Under the pieces are notes generated by a model, which searched no databases, had not been told where the DNA came from, and was given only the letters and a program-made list of their open reading frames with translations. A program made the position numbers and the translations under genes. DNA of 25,317 bases, taken from positions 1-25,317 of IMG/VR virus record IMGVR_UViG_3300005529_000093; one strand, written 5' to 3'. Positions 6,813 to 13,810 of this stretch are shown here, one piece after another. Numbering within the stretch: the first letter of the stretch is position 1; every line of letters starts with the position of its first letter. This stretch comes from a virus.

Positions 6813-7111
6813 GCTTGTCTCCTCGATGGTTCGGGGTCGGACGGATCGGGCGGGACCGGCGCGATGCCGGGCAACGCATAGCGCAGCGGACGCAGCGCAT
6901 CGGCCGGGCCGTCATGATGCATCAGGCTCCATGCATTCATGGCGACGACGAAGCGTTCGGCGATGTCGATGTCCCGCAACGAACGTGACAGCGTGCGCAA
7001 CAACACCGCGCCGTTGGCGTCGAGCACGACGAGACGGCGCGGGTTGCGCCGGCAGATTTCGACGCGCACCGGCAGCGCGAACAGCATCGCGGCCGCGGCG
7101 GTGGCGGACAT
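6809..7111 (-). CDS. Small hypothetical protein in head-tail block
   Basis: 100-aa protein not recognised. It starts MSATAAAAMLFALPVRVEIC, then has DANGAVLLRTLSRSLRDIDI and AERFVVAMNAWSLMHHD, and ends in a Pro-rich acidic tail (PPDPSDPEPSRRQA). The hydrophobic N-terminus is too broken for a confident membrane helix. It follows the gp8-type connector by 3 nt and overlaps the next gene as ATGA, so it is clearly part of the late operon. A minor head-tail joining role is a guess from position only. Confidence 0.5.
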   Translation of the reverse strand: MSATAAAAMLFALPVRVEICRRNPRRLVVLDANGAVLLRTLSRSLRDIDIAERFVVAMNAWSLMHHDGPADALRPLRYALPGIAPVPPDPSDPEPSRRQA

Positions 7112-7114
7112 GAT

Positions 7115-7822
7115 TCAGTAGTGCACGCGATAATTCGCGAGCAGCGCGTCGACGCCGATCGGCAGTTCCACCACCGCGGCGCGCGAGCGCTCGGCGATGA
7201 AGGCGGCGTCGCGATTCTCGTAGAAATGCGAGACGAGCAGCATCATGGCGTGCTTGATCGGCCAGGGGATATCGGTCACATTGGCGAATCCGCAGGTGTA
7301 GGTGATCTGCACCGCATCGAGTTTCCCGATCAGTGTCAATGGCCAGATCGTCGCCGGCGCCGGCGCGATGCGACCTTTCTGTTTGTTCGCCTTGATGGCG
7401 GTGACCTGATAGAGACTCGGGTCCATCGTCTGCAATGTGCCGCTGTCGTCGATGTATTTCAGGCTGTCGACGCTGATCAAAGGCGGATATGGCAGATCGA
7501 TCGCGAGCTGCTCGCTGATCGGATAATGAAACGGGGGATAGCTCCAGCGCTGATAGAGCCCGGCGCCGGGGAAGCGATCGAGCGTCAGTTTCCATTGCTG
7601 CTGACAGAGCGCCATGCCGAGATAGCCGCCGGCGGCGCCGGGATCGAGAAACCCCACCACTGCCGGGATCAGCTGATTGCCGATGAAATCGTCGTCGTCG
7701 GTGAAATCGACGCGCAATTGCTGCTTCGCCTGGGCGAGCGTGATCGGCAACGCCGTCGGCGCCGTCACGAGCGTGAGCTCGCGACGTCCGCTCGAATGGA
7801 AGTCGTGCGGCTGATAGTCCAT
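7115..7822 (-). CDS. Head-tail connector (phiE125 gp8 / HK97 gp6-like)
   Basis: 235-aa protein of the phiE125 gp8-type connector family, which stacks below the portal ring. The N-terminal motif TLVTAPTALPITLAQAKQQL plus RVDFTDDDDFIGNQLIPAVV is a hallmark (P.....LaeaK.hLRvd...dD..i..lI.aA). Later come PPLISVDSLKYIDDSGTLQT, the conserved beta region DAVQITYTCGFANVTDIPW, and the closing helix PIKHAMMLLVSHFYENRDAA. ATG 7822 shares its A with the upstream TGA (TGATG). An in-frame TTG at 7825 is less likely. Confidence 0.85.
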   Translation of the reverse strand: MDYQPHDFHSSGRRELTLVTAPTALPITLAQAKQQLRVDFTDDDDFIGNQLIPAVVGFLDPGAAGGYLGMALCQQQWKLTLDRFPGAGLYQRWSYPPFHYPISEQLAIDLPYPPLISVDSLKYIDDSGTLQTMDPSLYQVTAIKANKQKGRIAPAPATIWPLTLIGKLDAVQITYTCGFANVTDIPWPIKHAMMLLVSHFYENRDAAFIAERSRAAVVELPIGVDALLANYRVHY

Positions 7823-8169
7823 CAAGCGTCCGTCACCAGGCCGTCAGTCACGTAGCCGTGCCAGCCACAGCCGCCGCTCAACAACACCGAGCGGCTGCCG
7901 CCGTCGCCATCGAGCGTGAGATCGTGAAATCCCGTGCCGCGCAGCGACCAGCGGCCAGGCCCCGGCGTCACATCATCGGCGATGCCGCGCGATCGCGACC
8001 AGCAGATCACGGCGTGCGTCCCTGCGCGGCCGCGATTGGCGACGAAACATTTCGGGCACAGAAATTCCACACCCTGCGCATCGTCGATCGAGTCGACGAT
8101 GCGAAAGTAGACGTGCCCGCCCTCGGGTTCATAGCGCAGCCAGCGCGGATCGAGATCGATCAGCCGCAG
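7822..8169 (-). CDS. Small Cys-containing protein (DUF6527-like), apparent CTG start
   Basis: Reads as a 115-aa protein if started at CTG 8169. The only conventional start in frame is GTG 8070, which gives 82 aa. Codons upstream of 8070 look fully protein-like and continue the domain: LIDLDPRWLRYEPEGGHVYF, then RIVDSIDDAQGVEFLCPKC. After this come GTHAVICWSRS, VTPGPGRWSLRGTGFHDLTL and the C-terminal SGGCGWHGYVTDG. CPKC plus later Cys/His residues suggest a small metal-binding fold. I associate the pattern with DUF6527-like phage proteins. AGGCGG lies 4 nt upstream of CTG 8169 and CTG 8163 is also possible. The upstream stop is only 8 nt away. It overlaps the connector gene as TGATG. The role is unknown. 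Confidence 0.6.
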   Translation of the reverse strand: MRLIDLDPRWLRYEPEGGHVYFRIVDSIDDAQGVEFLCPKCFVANRGRAGTHAVICWSRSRGIADDVTPGPGRWSLRGTGFHDLTLDGDGGSRSVLLSGGCGWHGYVTDGLVTDA

Positions 8170-8177
8170 CGGGCCGC

Positions 8178-8423
8178 CTACGTAGGGCGCTCCTCGATCG
8201 GCTTGATCTCCGTCGAGGCCGGATCGGCCGGCGCAGGGTCAGATGCTGCAGCCGGCGGATCGACTGGCGCGGCGCTCTTGCCCGGCTTCTCGACGAAGCC
8301 TTCCTTTTTCAGTCCAGCGACGAGATCGTCGCGAATGTCCTCGACGGCACCCTCGACCAGCGATCGATGGGTCACGCCGTCGTGCGAATAGTGGAAGCCC
8401 TTGAGAATCTTCATGCGAGCCAT
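8178..8423 (-). CDS. Small phage protein, unknown
   Basis: 81-aa protein starting MARMKILKGFHYSHDGVTHR, then SLVEGAVEDIRDDLVAGLKK and EGFVEKPGK, ending in an Ala/Pro/Asp-rich disordered tail. The first half resembles the short phage proteins with a fold around a beta hairpin plus helix that often sit between capsid and connector genes. I cannot name the family with certainty. ATG 8423 has an excellent ribosome site (GGAGGAA, 8 nt upstream), so longer in-frame versions are rejected. Its TAG at 8178 lies 8 nt before the CTG start proposed for the next gene. Confidence 0.6.
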   Translation of the reverse strand: MARMKILKGFHYSHDGVTHRSLVEGAVEDIRDDLVAGLKKEGFVEKPGKSAAPVDPPAAASDPAPADPASTEIKPIEERPT

Positions 8424-8457
8424 GATGTGTTCCTCCGTTGGAGCTGATGATCGGGGT

Positions 8458-8835
8458 TCACCCGACGATGACGTGGAAGCTACCGTTCTTGGCGTTGCCG
8501 CCCGAGGCGATGACGATCTGCAGGCGATCGGCGGCGGCGTAGATGTGATCGTCCACCGCCGTGCCGCCGGCCGCATAGAGCGACGCAGCGCCGGTGATGC
8601 CATGCGTTGCCACGCGCGGGTAGCGCGAGGCGGAGGCATTGACGTTCGACTCCGACCAAACGGATTCCCCGGTCGCCTCGAGCGTCGCCGTCATGGTCGA
8701 GCCGTTGTCGAACGGCGTGGTGCCGTCCTTGACGTAGCGGATGCCGAGCACGCGCCCGGTGAACACCGGCGTGAAGACCGTCGCCGAGCCGTCGGCCGCG
8801 GTCACGACCGGAACGACGAAGCGCTGCACGTACAT
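8458..8835 (-). CDS. Virion-type protein, unknown
   Basis: 125-aa protein with a beta-rich pattern: YVQRFVVPVVTAADGSATVF, TGRVLGIRYVKDGTTPFDNG, a STMTATLEATGES strand, then ADRLQIVIASGGNAKNGSFH. Alternating strands and Gly/Asn turns fit a small structural protein, perhaps a capsid decoration or fibre-base protein. The start has a clear ribosome site (GGGAGG, 6 nt upstream). It lies between an exported protein and a small phage protein in the head block. No enzyme motif is visible. Confidence 0.55.
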   Translation of the reverse strand: MYVQRFVVPVVTAADGSATVFTPVFTGRVLGIRYVKDGTTPFDNGSTMTATLEATGESVWSESNVNASASRYPRVATHGITGAASLYAAGGTAVDDHIYAAADRLQIVIASGGNAKNGSFHVIVG

Positions 8836-8881
8836 GCTCGCCTCCCGCTGTCAGGAGATGATCTTGGGGAAAAGGACGCGA

Positions 8882-9430
8882 TCAGGTGCCGATCGCGATC
8901 CAGTTGACCTTCTTGGAGAAGGAACCGGCAGCGGCCGGCGTGGGATCGGTACCCGAGGTGTTCTGCCAAGTCTTGAGCAGGAACGAGCCTGCGGCCGGCG
9001 TGCCGGCCTGGTCCCCGATCGCGCAAGTTACCCACGAGTTCGCGTCGGCAACATCGGTCTCATAGCTGCACACGACCGCGACGACGGTCGTCAAGCCCGA
9101 TGCGATGGTATCGCTCGCGGAAGCGGTGGTCGCCTGCCCGCGCGCCAGTTTGTAGCCCGACGCGACGGCGGCCGGGGCCGTGCTCAGCACCGCGGTGCGG
9201 TCGGTGCCGGCGATCTTCAGCGCGCCGCCCGAGGCGACGTTGAACACGCCACCGGATTCCACCTGCCAGGTGCAGCCCGAGCCCGCGTGCCACAGCGATC
9301 CGCCCTGGTCCATGTAGCAGGCCACGTTCTGGGCGAACGCCGCGATCGGCTCCTTGACGAGCGAGCCGATGCCGAGACCGGCCAGAACCGCGCCGACGAA
9401 CGCGCCGACGAAGGCGAGAGATTTGCGCAT
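8882..9430 (-). CDS. Exported beta-rich phage protein with N-terminal signal
   Basis: 182-aa protein. Residues 1-34 form a basic-hydrophobic signal (MRKSLAFVGAFVGAVLAGLG, then a second hydrophobic patch ending AAFAQ, a plausible signal peptidase I site). Four cysteines follow (38, 53, 121, 136), consistent with disulfides in an exported protein. Residues 40-75 carry short Ser-Gly-Gly repeats (QGGSLW, SGCTWQVESGG, VFNVASGG), as in beta-solenoid fibres. The C-terminal half (SDTIASGLTTVVAVVCSYET through SFSKKVNWIAIG) resembles a domain often met in phage head-region proteins. GGAGGG lies 7 nt upstream of the ATG. It could be a virion decoration protein or a surface protein acting against superinfection. 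Confidence 0.55.
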   Translation of the reverse strand: MRKSLAFVGAFVGAVLAGLGIGSLVKEPIAAFAQNVACYMDQGGSLWHAGSGCTWQVESGGVFNVASGGALKIAGTDRTAVLSTAPAAVASGYKLARGQATTASASDTIASGLTTVVAVVCSYETDVADANSWVTCAIGDQAGTPAAGSFLLKTWQNTSGTDPTPAAAGSFSKKVNWIAIGT

Positions 9431-9498
9431 TGGTAGCCCTCCGATGAGCGGGAGAAAATTGGCGCGATAGATTCGATGCTTCCCGGCGCCGCGGGAAT

Positions 9499-10863
9499 TC
9501 AGGCGGATTGTTTCAAGAGATGCGGATGCACACTCGGCCGCGAATGATCATAGCGGCGCTCGATCTCGGCCGCGCTCGGAAGACTCGCCCGTGGCGTCAT
9601 GCGCACCTTGGCAAGTCCGTCGGGCTGCGGTTCGATCGACACTTCGACGGCGTCATAGCCGTAGAGCCGGGTCGCCTTGGGCTCGATGCCGTCGAGCAGC
9701 GAGGAGTGTCCGGAGGTGCCGAGACGAATGCCCTTGGCGGCGGCATAACCGAGCCAGAACTCGACGCAGGCCCGGCCCTTCTCGGCCTGGTGACTGTGTG
9801 CATAGCTGAAATCGCAGCCGAACATCGAGATCTTCTCGACGCCGAGATGCACCGCATAGGCGACCGCGTAGGCCGCGGTCGAATTGAAATAATCGTAGCC
9901 GAGATGATTGATCACGTCTTCGAGCGGGAACGCGACGCAGCCCGGATAGCCCGCGCGCACCACGCTGGTGTAGATCGGGCCCGGATGCTTCTTGAGCCAG
10001 ACCAGCATCGAGGCGACCATGCCGTCGGGATCCGCTGCGGCGCGCACCTCCTGCACGGCGACGTCGTCCATGTGAAAGATGCGATCACAGGCGAGGACGT
10101 CGCCCAGCGCATTGATCGCCCACACCTCGTCGAACATGGTGCCGCGACCGCCCGCACATTTCACGTGTTCGATATAGGTCGCCAGCGACGGGCCGAGCCC
10201 GAGGATCGCGACGTGGGCCGGCGTAGGGGCGGACGTCTTCTGCAGCACTGGATGTTCCTTTCGCTCGGGTTTCATGATCGCTGCGGCGCGTCGCGCGTGC
10301 ACGATCAGAGTTCGGCCGGAGTGAGGACCGACCTCGGATTGTGGCCCACGCTGACCCATCACCTCGACAAGCTCCCAGCCGGTCTCGGCGAGCAACGCCG
10401 CGAATTCCGGGCGGGTGTAGTGACGATGATGAAACTTGTAATTCTTGAACGGAAAGTGTGTCTCGTTCGGAACGCTGGCGAGCAGGACCGGCGCCGCTTC
10501 GCGCAGCGCGCGCAGCATCGGCCGCGGGTCCTCGAGATGCTCGATGGTCTCGAAACAAATCGCGGCGGCGACTTGCGTGCCAACCGGCATGCTGAACGAG
10601 CTGGCATCCGCAACGAGCCGCGTCACCAGCGGATGATGATAGTGCCGCCCGGCGTAGGCGATCGCGTCCGGATCGTTGTCGATTGCGAGCACCGCATGCC
10701 CGGCCTCGGCCAGGATCTTCGCGCCGTAGCCGACGCCGCAGGCAAGATCGATCACGCGACTGCCGGGCGGCAAGATGCGCACCGCCCATTCGTAGCGCGC
10801 GACATGGTCGCGCCGGATCCCGTCGAGGGTCGGCGCGACCTGTCTTTCACCGGATTCCAACAC
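9499..10863 (-). CDS. Fusion: SAM methyltransferase + MptE/DUF115-like domain
   Basis: 454-aa protein with two parts. Residues 20-190 are a class I SAM-dependent methyltransferase: motif I is VIDLACGVGYGAKI (37-50), IDNDPDAI (61-68) is the acidic strand-2 motif, and FETIEHLEDP (104-113) is motif III-like. Residues 215-410 look like a Rossmann-like domain of the MptE/DUF115 kind: VAILGLGPSLATY, VWAINALGDVLACDRIFHMD, YFNSTAAYAVAYAVHLG, ISMFGCDFSYAH. Such domains occur with glycan or surface modification genes and are also seen as separate phage genes. The start is GTG 10863, 2 nt after the upstream stop. Internal Met197 has no ribosome site, so a single polypeptide is likely. It may modify a virion protein or host surface glycan. 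Confidence 0.65.
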   Translation of the reverse strand: MLESGERQVAPTLDGIRRDHVARYEWAVRILPPGSRVIDLACGVGYGAKILAEAGHAVLAIDNDPDAIAYAGRHYHHPLVTRLVADASSFSMPVGTQVAAAICFETIEHLEDPRPMLRALREAAPVLLASVPNETHFPFKNYKFHHRHYTRPEFAALLAETGWELVEVMGQRGPQSEVGPHSGRTLIVHARRAAAIMKPERKEHPVLQKTSAPTPAHVAILGLGPSLATYIEHVKCAGGRGTMFDEVWAINALGDVLACDRIFHMDDVAVQEVRAAADPDGMVASMLVWLKKHPGPIYTSVVRAGYPGCVAFPLEDVINHLGYDYFNSTAAYAVAYAVHLGVEKISMFGCDFSYAHSHQAEKGRACVEFWLGYAAAKGIRLGTSGHSSLLDGIEPKATRLYGYDAVEVSIEPQPDGLAKVRMTPRASLPSAAEIERRYDHSRPSVHPHLLKQSA

Positions 10864-10865
10864 GA

Positions 10866-11300
10866 TCAGGTCGCGACCGGCGCGTTCTGCGGACGGCCGA
10901 GAATCGCATCGATGCCGATCGGGGTACCGGCCGTGATGGTCGACGATACCTTGAGCTTCACGTATCGCTTGAAGCCGATATAGCCGAGCCGCTTGACGCA
11001 GTTCTTGCTGACGCCGGAAACCCGCGATGCCGTGGCGCCGAGGCCGACGTTGGCCTCGAGCCCGAGCATGTCCGCGTCGGCGACCGACGTGAACGAGCCG
11101 CCCGTGGTATCGCCCTCGGTCAGCAGCGCCGTAAACACGGCGTTGGTCGCCGTGACGGTGCCGTAGTTGATCAGGAACTCGATGGCCTGATAGCCGGCCG
11201 TGTCGATGGCGGGCGTGGTCTTGCCGGTGCCCGTGGTGCCGATCGCGACGGCAGAGATGCCGCGCTTGACGGCAATATTGTTGTGCAGATCGCGCTTCAT
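10866..11300 (-). CDS. Small head-region structural protein
   Basis: 144-aa protein directly after the capsid gene. It starts MKRDLHNNIAVKRGISAVAI and continues with YQAIEFLINYGTVTATNAVF, LLTEGDTTGGSFTSVADADM and a beta-rich end (RYVKLKVSSTITAGTPIGID, AILGRPQNAPVAT). The ending resembles a family of small phage proteins found next to capsid genes, possibly decoration or stabilisation proteins. A GAGGTAG ribosome site lies about 7 nt upstream. A GTTGTGKT string near residue 22 looks like a P-loop but there is no partner motif, so ATPase activity is not claimed. Confidence 0.6.
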   Translation of the reverse strand: MKRDLHNNIAVKRGISAVAIGTTGTGKTTPAIDTAGYQAIEFLINYGTVTATNAVFTALLTEGDTTGGSFTSVADADMLGLEANVGLGATASRVSGVSKNCVKRLGYIGFKRYVKLKVSSTITAGTPIGIDAILGRPQNAPVAT

Positions 11301-11339
11301 GGCATTCTACCTCGTAAGTTCGATGAAGGGAGGATGAGA

Positions 11340-11363
11340 CGCCCCGATCCGAAGATCAGGGCG
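11340..11363 (-). terminator. cUUCGg hairpin downstream of capsid gene
   Basis: On the minus-strand RNA the arms CGCCCUGAUC and GAUCGGGGCG form a 10-bp stem (one G-U pair) closed by a UUCG tetraloop with the stabilising C-G closing pair. It lies about 30 nt after the capsid stop. No U-run follows, so it is more likely an attenuator, processing or 3'-end-protecting hairpin than a full terminator. It could help keep capsid mRNA more abundant than downstream messages. Confidence 0.5.
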
Positions 11364-11393
11364 CTTCGTTCAGGAGAGTCGTCGCGATTCCGA

Positions 11394-12701
11394 TCAGGTG
11401 CTGATCTTCATCTTCACGATCGCCTCGCCGAGCGTGACCCCGCCGCCGACGCGCTTGCGCGCGCGGAACAGGATCATGCCGTTGGCGGCGACCGTGAACG
11501 GATCGCGCAGCACCTGGATCGACACGCGGTCGACCACGCGATAGGCGCGGCGGAAGTCGCCGACCGCCACCGGATAGGTGCCGGCGGCGACGTCGGGCAT
11601 GTCCGGCATCTCGGCGTAGGGTGCGCCGAGCACCGTGTTCACCTGACCCGCGGCGATGCCTGGCAGCCACAGATACTGCCCGGTGGCGTCCTTGAGCTGC
11701 CGGATCTTGCCGAGCGTCTGTCGATTGAAGATCCAGGTGGCGTTGGCCGCGTAGGAGGTCTTCAGCCCCTTCGCGCTCGGCGTGCCGAAGAACACGTTGA
11801 TCAGCGCGTCGGCCTGGAAGTCGGTGGCGAGCCCGGAATTGACGACGAGCACGTCGCCGTTGGTCAGCACGCCCTCGGCCTGCTCGGCGCCGCCGATGCC
11901 GGAGATGAACTCCTTGCCCTCGGCGACCGCGAACTGCTCGACGAACTCGCCTTGCATCTCAGCTTCGATGTCGAACGCGGAATCCTCGATCATCTGCTGG
12001 GAGATATGCACCTCGGCGAACAGCTCACCCGCCGGGATGTCGACCATGCCGGTCTTGTAGCCGGTCGTCTCCGAACGCAGACCGATCTCGCTGACGCGCT
12101 TGGCCGCGAACACGCCGGTACGCTTGGGCAGCCGCAGCGAGGGCACGCTGATCGTCGTCACTCGGGCGAGCGCCCGCAGCGGCGACATCAGAATGACCGC
12201 CTTGATGATCTCGCGCTCGAGCTCGCTCGGCGCGAGATAATAGCCGCCGAGCGTGTCGTTGCCGCCGAACAGCGATTTGTATTCGTTGAGCGCCTTGGCG
12301 TCGGCGTCGGCCGGCAGCGATTCCTTCTGCAGCCGGGCCCAGCGGTTGAACACCGCCTTGTATTGCACGTGCTTGGGATCGGCCGGATCGGTATTGTCGA
12401 ACTTGATGCCGGCACGATTGAGCTTGGTCTCGATCTCCTTCATCCAGGCGCTGGCGGTCTTGTTCTGCTCCTCGATCGCCTTGAGCTGGCCTTGGGTGAG
12501 CGTGATCGCCTGGTTGAGCGGCTCGAATGCGGCGAGCGTCTTCTCGATCTTGCCGAGTTTCTCGGTCGTCACCGGATCGGCGACGCCCTTGGTCTCGATC
12601 TGCTTGATGCGCTCGTCGTTCGTCTTCTTGAATTCCTCGAAGCCGGTCATCACCGGCTCGACGGCCTTTTCGACCGCAGTCTTGAGCTCTGCAGCGTCCA
12701 T
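11394..12701 (-). CDS. Major capsid protein, HK97 fold
   Basis: 435-aa capsid protein. The N-terminal 100 residues are helical and charged (delta/scaffold domain: ELKTAVEKAVEPVMTGFEEF, KTLAAFEPLNQAITLTQGQL). The mature part follows: NDTLGGYYLAPSELEREIIK, the usual first-strand motif, then SPLRALARVTTISVPSLRLP, and VSEIGLRSETTGYKTGMVDI in the A/P domain region. Later comes the helix region EMQGEFVEQFAVAEGKEFIS, then QTLGKIRQLKDATGQYLWLP and GDFRRAYRVVDRVSIQVLRD near the C-terminus, both standard for Phage_capsid. A ribosome site (AGGGA) precedes ATG 12701. The order protease-capsid with delta domain cleaved by the neighbour protease is typical. Confidence 0.92.
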   Translation of the reverse strand: MDAAELKTAVEKAVEPVMTGFEEFKKTNDERIKQIETKGVADPVTTEKLGKIEKTLAAFEPLNQAITLTQGQLKAIEEQNKTASAWMKEIETKLNRAGIKFDNTDPADPKHVQYKAVFNRWARLQKESLPADADAKALNEYKSLFGGNDTLGGYYLAPSELEREIIKAVILMSPLRALARVTTISVPSLRLPKRTGVFAAKRVSEIGLRSETTGYKTGMVDIPAGELFAEVHISQQMIEDSAFDIEAEMQGEFVEQFAVAEGKEFISGIGGAEQAEGVLTNGDVLVVNSGLATDFQADALINVFFGTPSAKGLKTSYAANATWIFNRQTLGKIRQLKDATGQYLWLPGIAAGQVNTVLGAPYAEMPDMPDVAAGTYPVAVGDFRRAYRVVDRVSIQVLRDPFTVAANGMILFRARKRVGGGVTLGEAIVKMKIST

Positions 12702-12739
12702 GGGATGAGTCCCTTTGTTTGCGATGAGCGTTCGCCGTT

Positions 12740-13807
12740 TCAGCGGCGGAACGCGTCGGCGAGCGGCGCAAGGCCTCCCGCGATGGCTTGCCGAATGATG
12801 TCGTCGTCCTCATCCCGAGGATCGAGCGCCTTGTAGCCGCGTTCGGCGATCGCCGCGGCCTGGGCGCGCGAGAACCCGCCTGCATCCCGCAGGAAGGCCT
12901 CGAACTCGCGGATCGTCCCGATCCCCGAGCTACTCAGACTGTGAATGCGGGCCGAGGTGTTGGCCGGGAACGTCACCGGCCCGACCTCGGGCAATTCCTT
13001 GATGGTCTCGATGATGCGGCGCGGCTCGTTGTCCTTGGTGCCGCGCACGTGACGGCCGACCAGATACGCCATCGAGAGCGAGTCGAGTTGACCTTCCTTC
13101 ATCGCGCCGTAGAGCCGCTTGCCGCTCTCGGTATCGAGATTGATCAGTTGGCCCTTGCACTCGAGGCCGCGCGTGTCCTCGCTCATGCCGTTCCACTTGC
13201 CGACCGGCAGCAGATCCTCGGGCGCCGGCGCGGCGAAGAACGACGCCAGTCCGCCGTGATTGAGCAGCATCTTTGGCATGGTGCCGGCGTTCTTGTGATC
13301 CGCGAGCACGCCGGTGAAGGCGCCGGGCTTGATCAGATCGCCCTTGTCGTCCTCGTTGTTGAAGACCGAGCCGTAGCCCTCGAACGTGCCGGCCGGCTTG
13401 CCGTCGCCTTCGGTGAACTTGTATTCGAAGCGGCTGAAATTGAAATCGAGCCCGGGGCGCGCGAGCGACTTGCGATCCTTGTCGATCGCGTCGAGCAGCG
13501 AGGCAGCGGCCTTCTCGACCGCGCCGTCGGATTGCTGCGCTGCGCGTTGCTTCGCCGCGATCACGCCCGCTCGATAGACCTTGCCGCCCTTGCCGTAGGG
13601 ATATTTGAAGCGGCCCTTGGTCTTCTCGGCGGCCGAACGGTCGATGCCGAGATGGAATTTCGAGTAGGTGTCCCAATCCTCGCCCTTAGACCCGAGCAGC
13701 GCGTTGCCGTCCGACGCGTCGAACGACCACGGCGAGGACTTGTCGATCTTGCCGGCGGCGATCAGCGAATGGGCGTGGCTCTCGCCGGCGAGATTGAGAT
13801 CGGTCAT
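12740..13807 (-). CDS. HK97-type prohead protease with N- and C-terminal extensions
   Basis: 355-aa serine protease of the prohead (U35/HK97 gp4) type. The catalytic core is about residues 125-290: FEGYGSVFNNEDDKGDLIKP, LLNHGG with the probable catalytic His (H184), and LDSLSMAYLVG with the probable Ser (S245). The N-terminal 115 residues are a separate module (SSPWSFDASDGNALLGSKGE, FHLGIDRSAAEKTKGRFKYP, YGKGGKVYRAGVIAAKQRAA) not present in the shortest family members. The C-terminal helix FEAFLRDAGGFSRAQAAAIA may act as a scaffold or targeting tail. It cuts the capsid delta domain during maturation. It lies 4 nt after the portal stop. Confidence 0.88.
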   Translation of the reverse strand: MTDLNLAGESHAHSLIAAGKIDKSSPWSFDASDGNALLGSKGEDWDTYSKFHLGIDRSAAEKTKGRFKYPYGKGGKVYRAGVIAAKQRAAQQSDGAVEKAAASLLDAIDKDRKSLARPGLDFNFSRFEYKFTEGDGKPAGTFEGYGSVFNNEDDKGDLIKPGAFTGVLADHKNAGTMPKMLLNHGGLASFFAAPAPEDLLPVGKWNGMSEDTRGLECKGQLINLDTESGKRLYGAMKEGQLDSLSMAYLVGRHVRGTKDNEPRRIIETIKELPEVGPVTFPANTSARIHSLSSSGIGTIREFEAFLRDAGGFSRAQAAAIAERGYKALDPRDEDDDIIRQAIAGGLAPLADAFRR

Positions 13808-13810
13808 GGC

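Noticed and set aside
10866-11300. P-loop-like string GTTGTGKT in the small head protein
   Set aside because: There is no Walker B or other ATPase motif, the protein is short and beta-rich, and it sits next to the capsid gene; a chance match is more likely.
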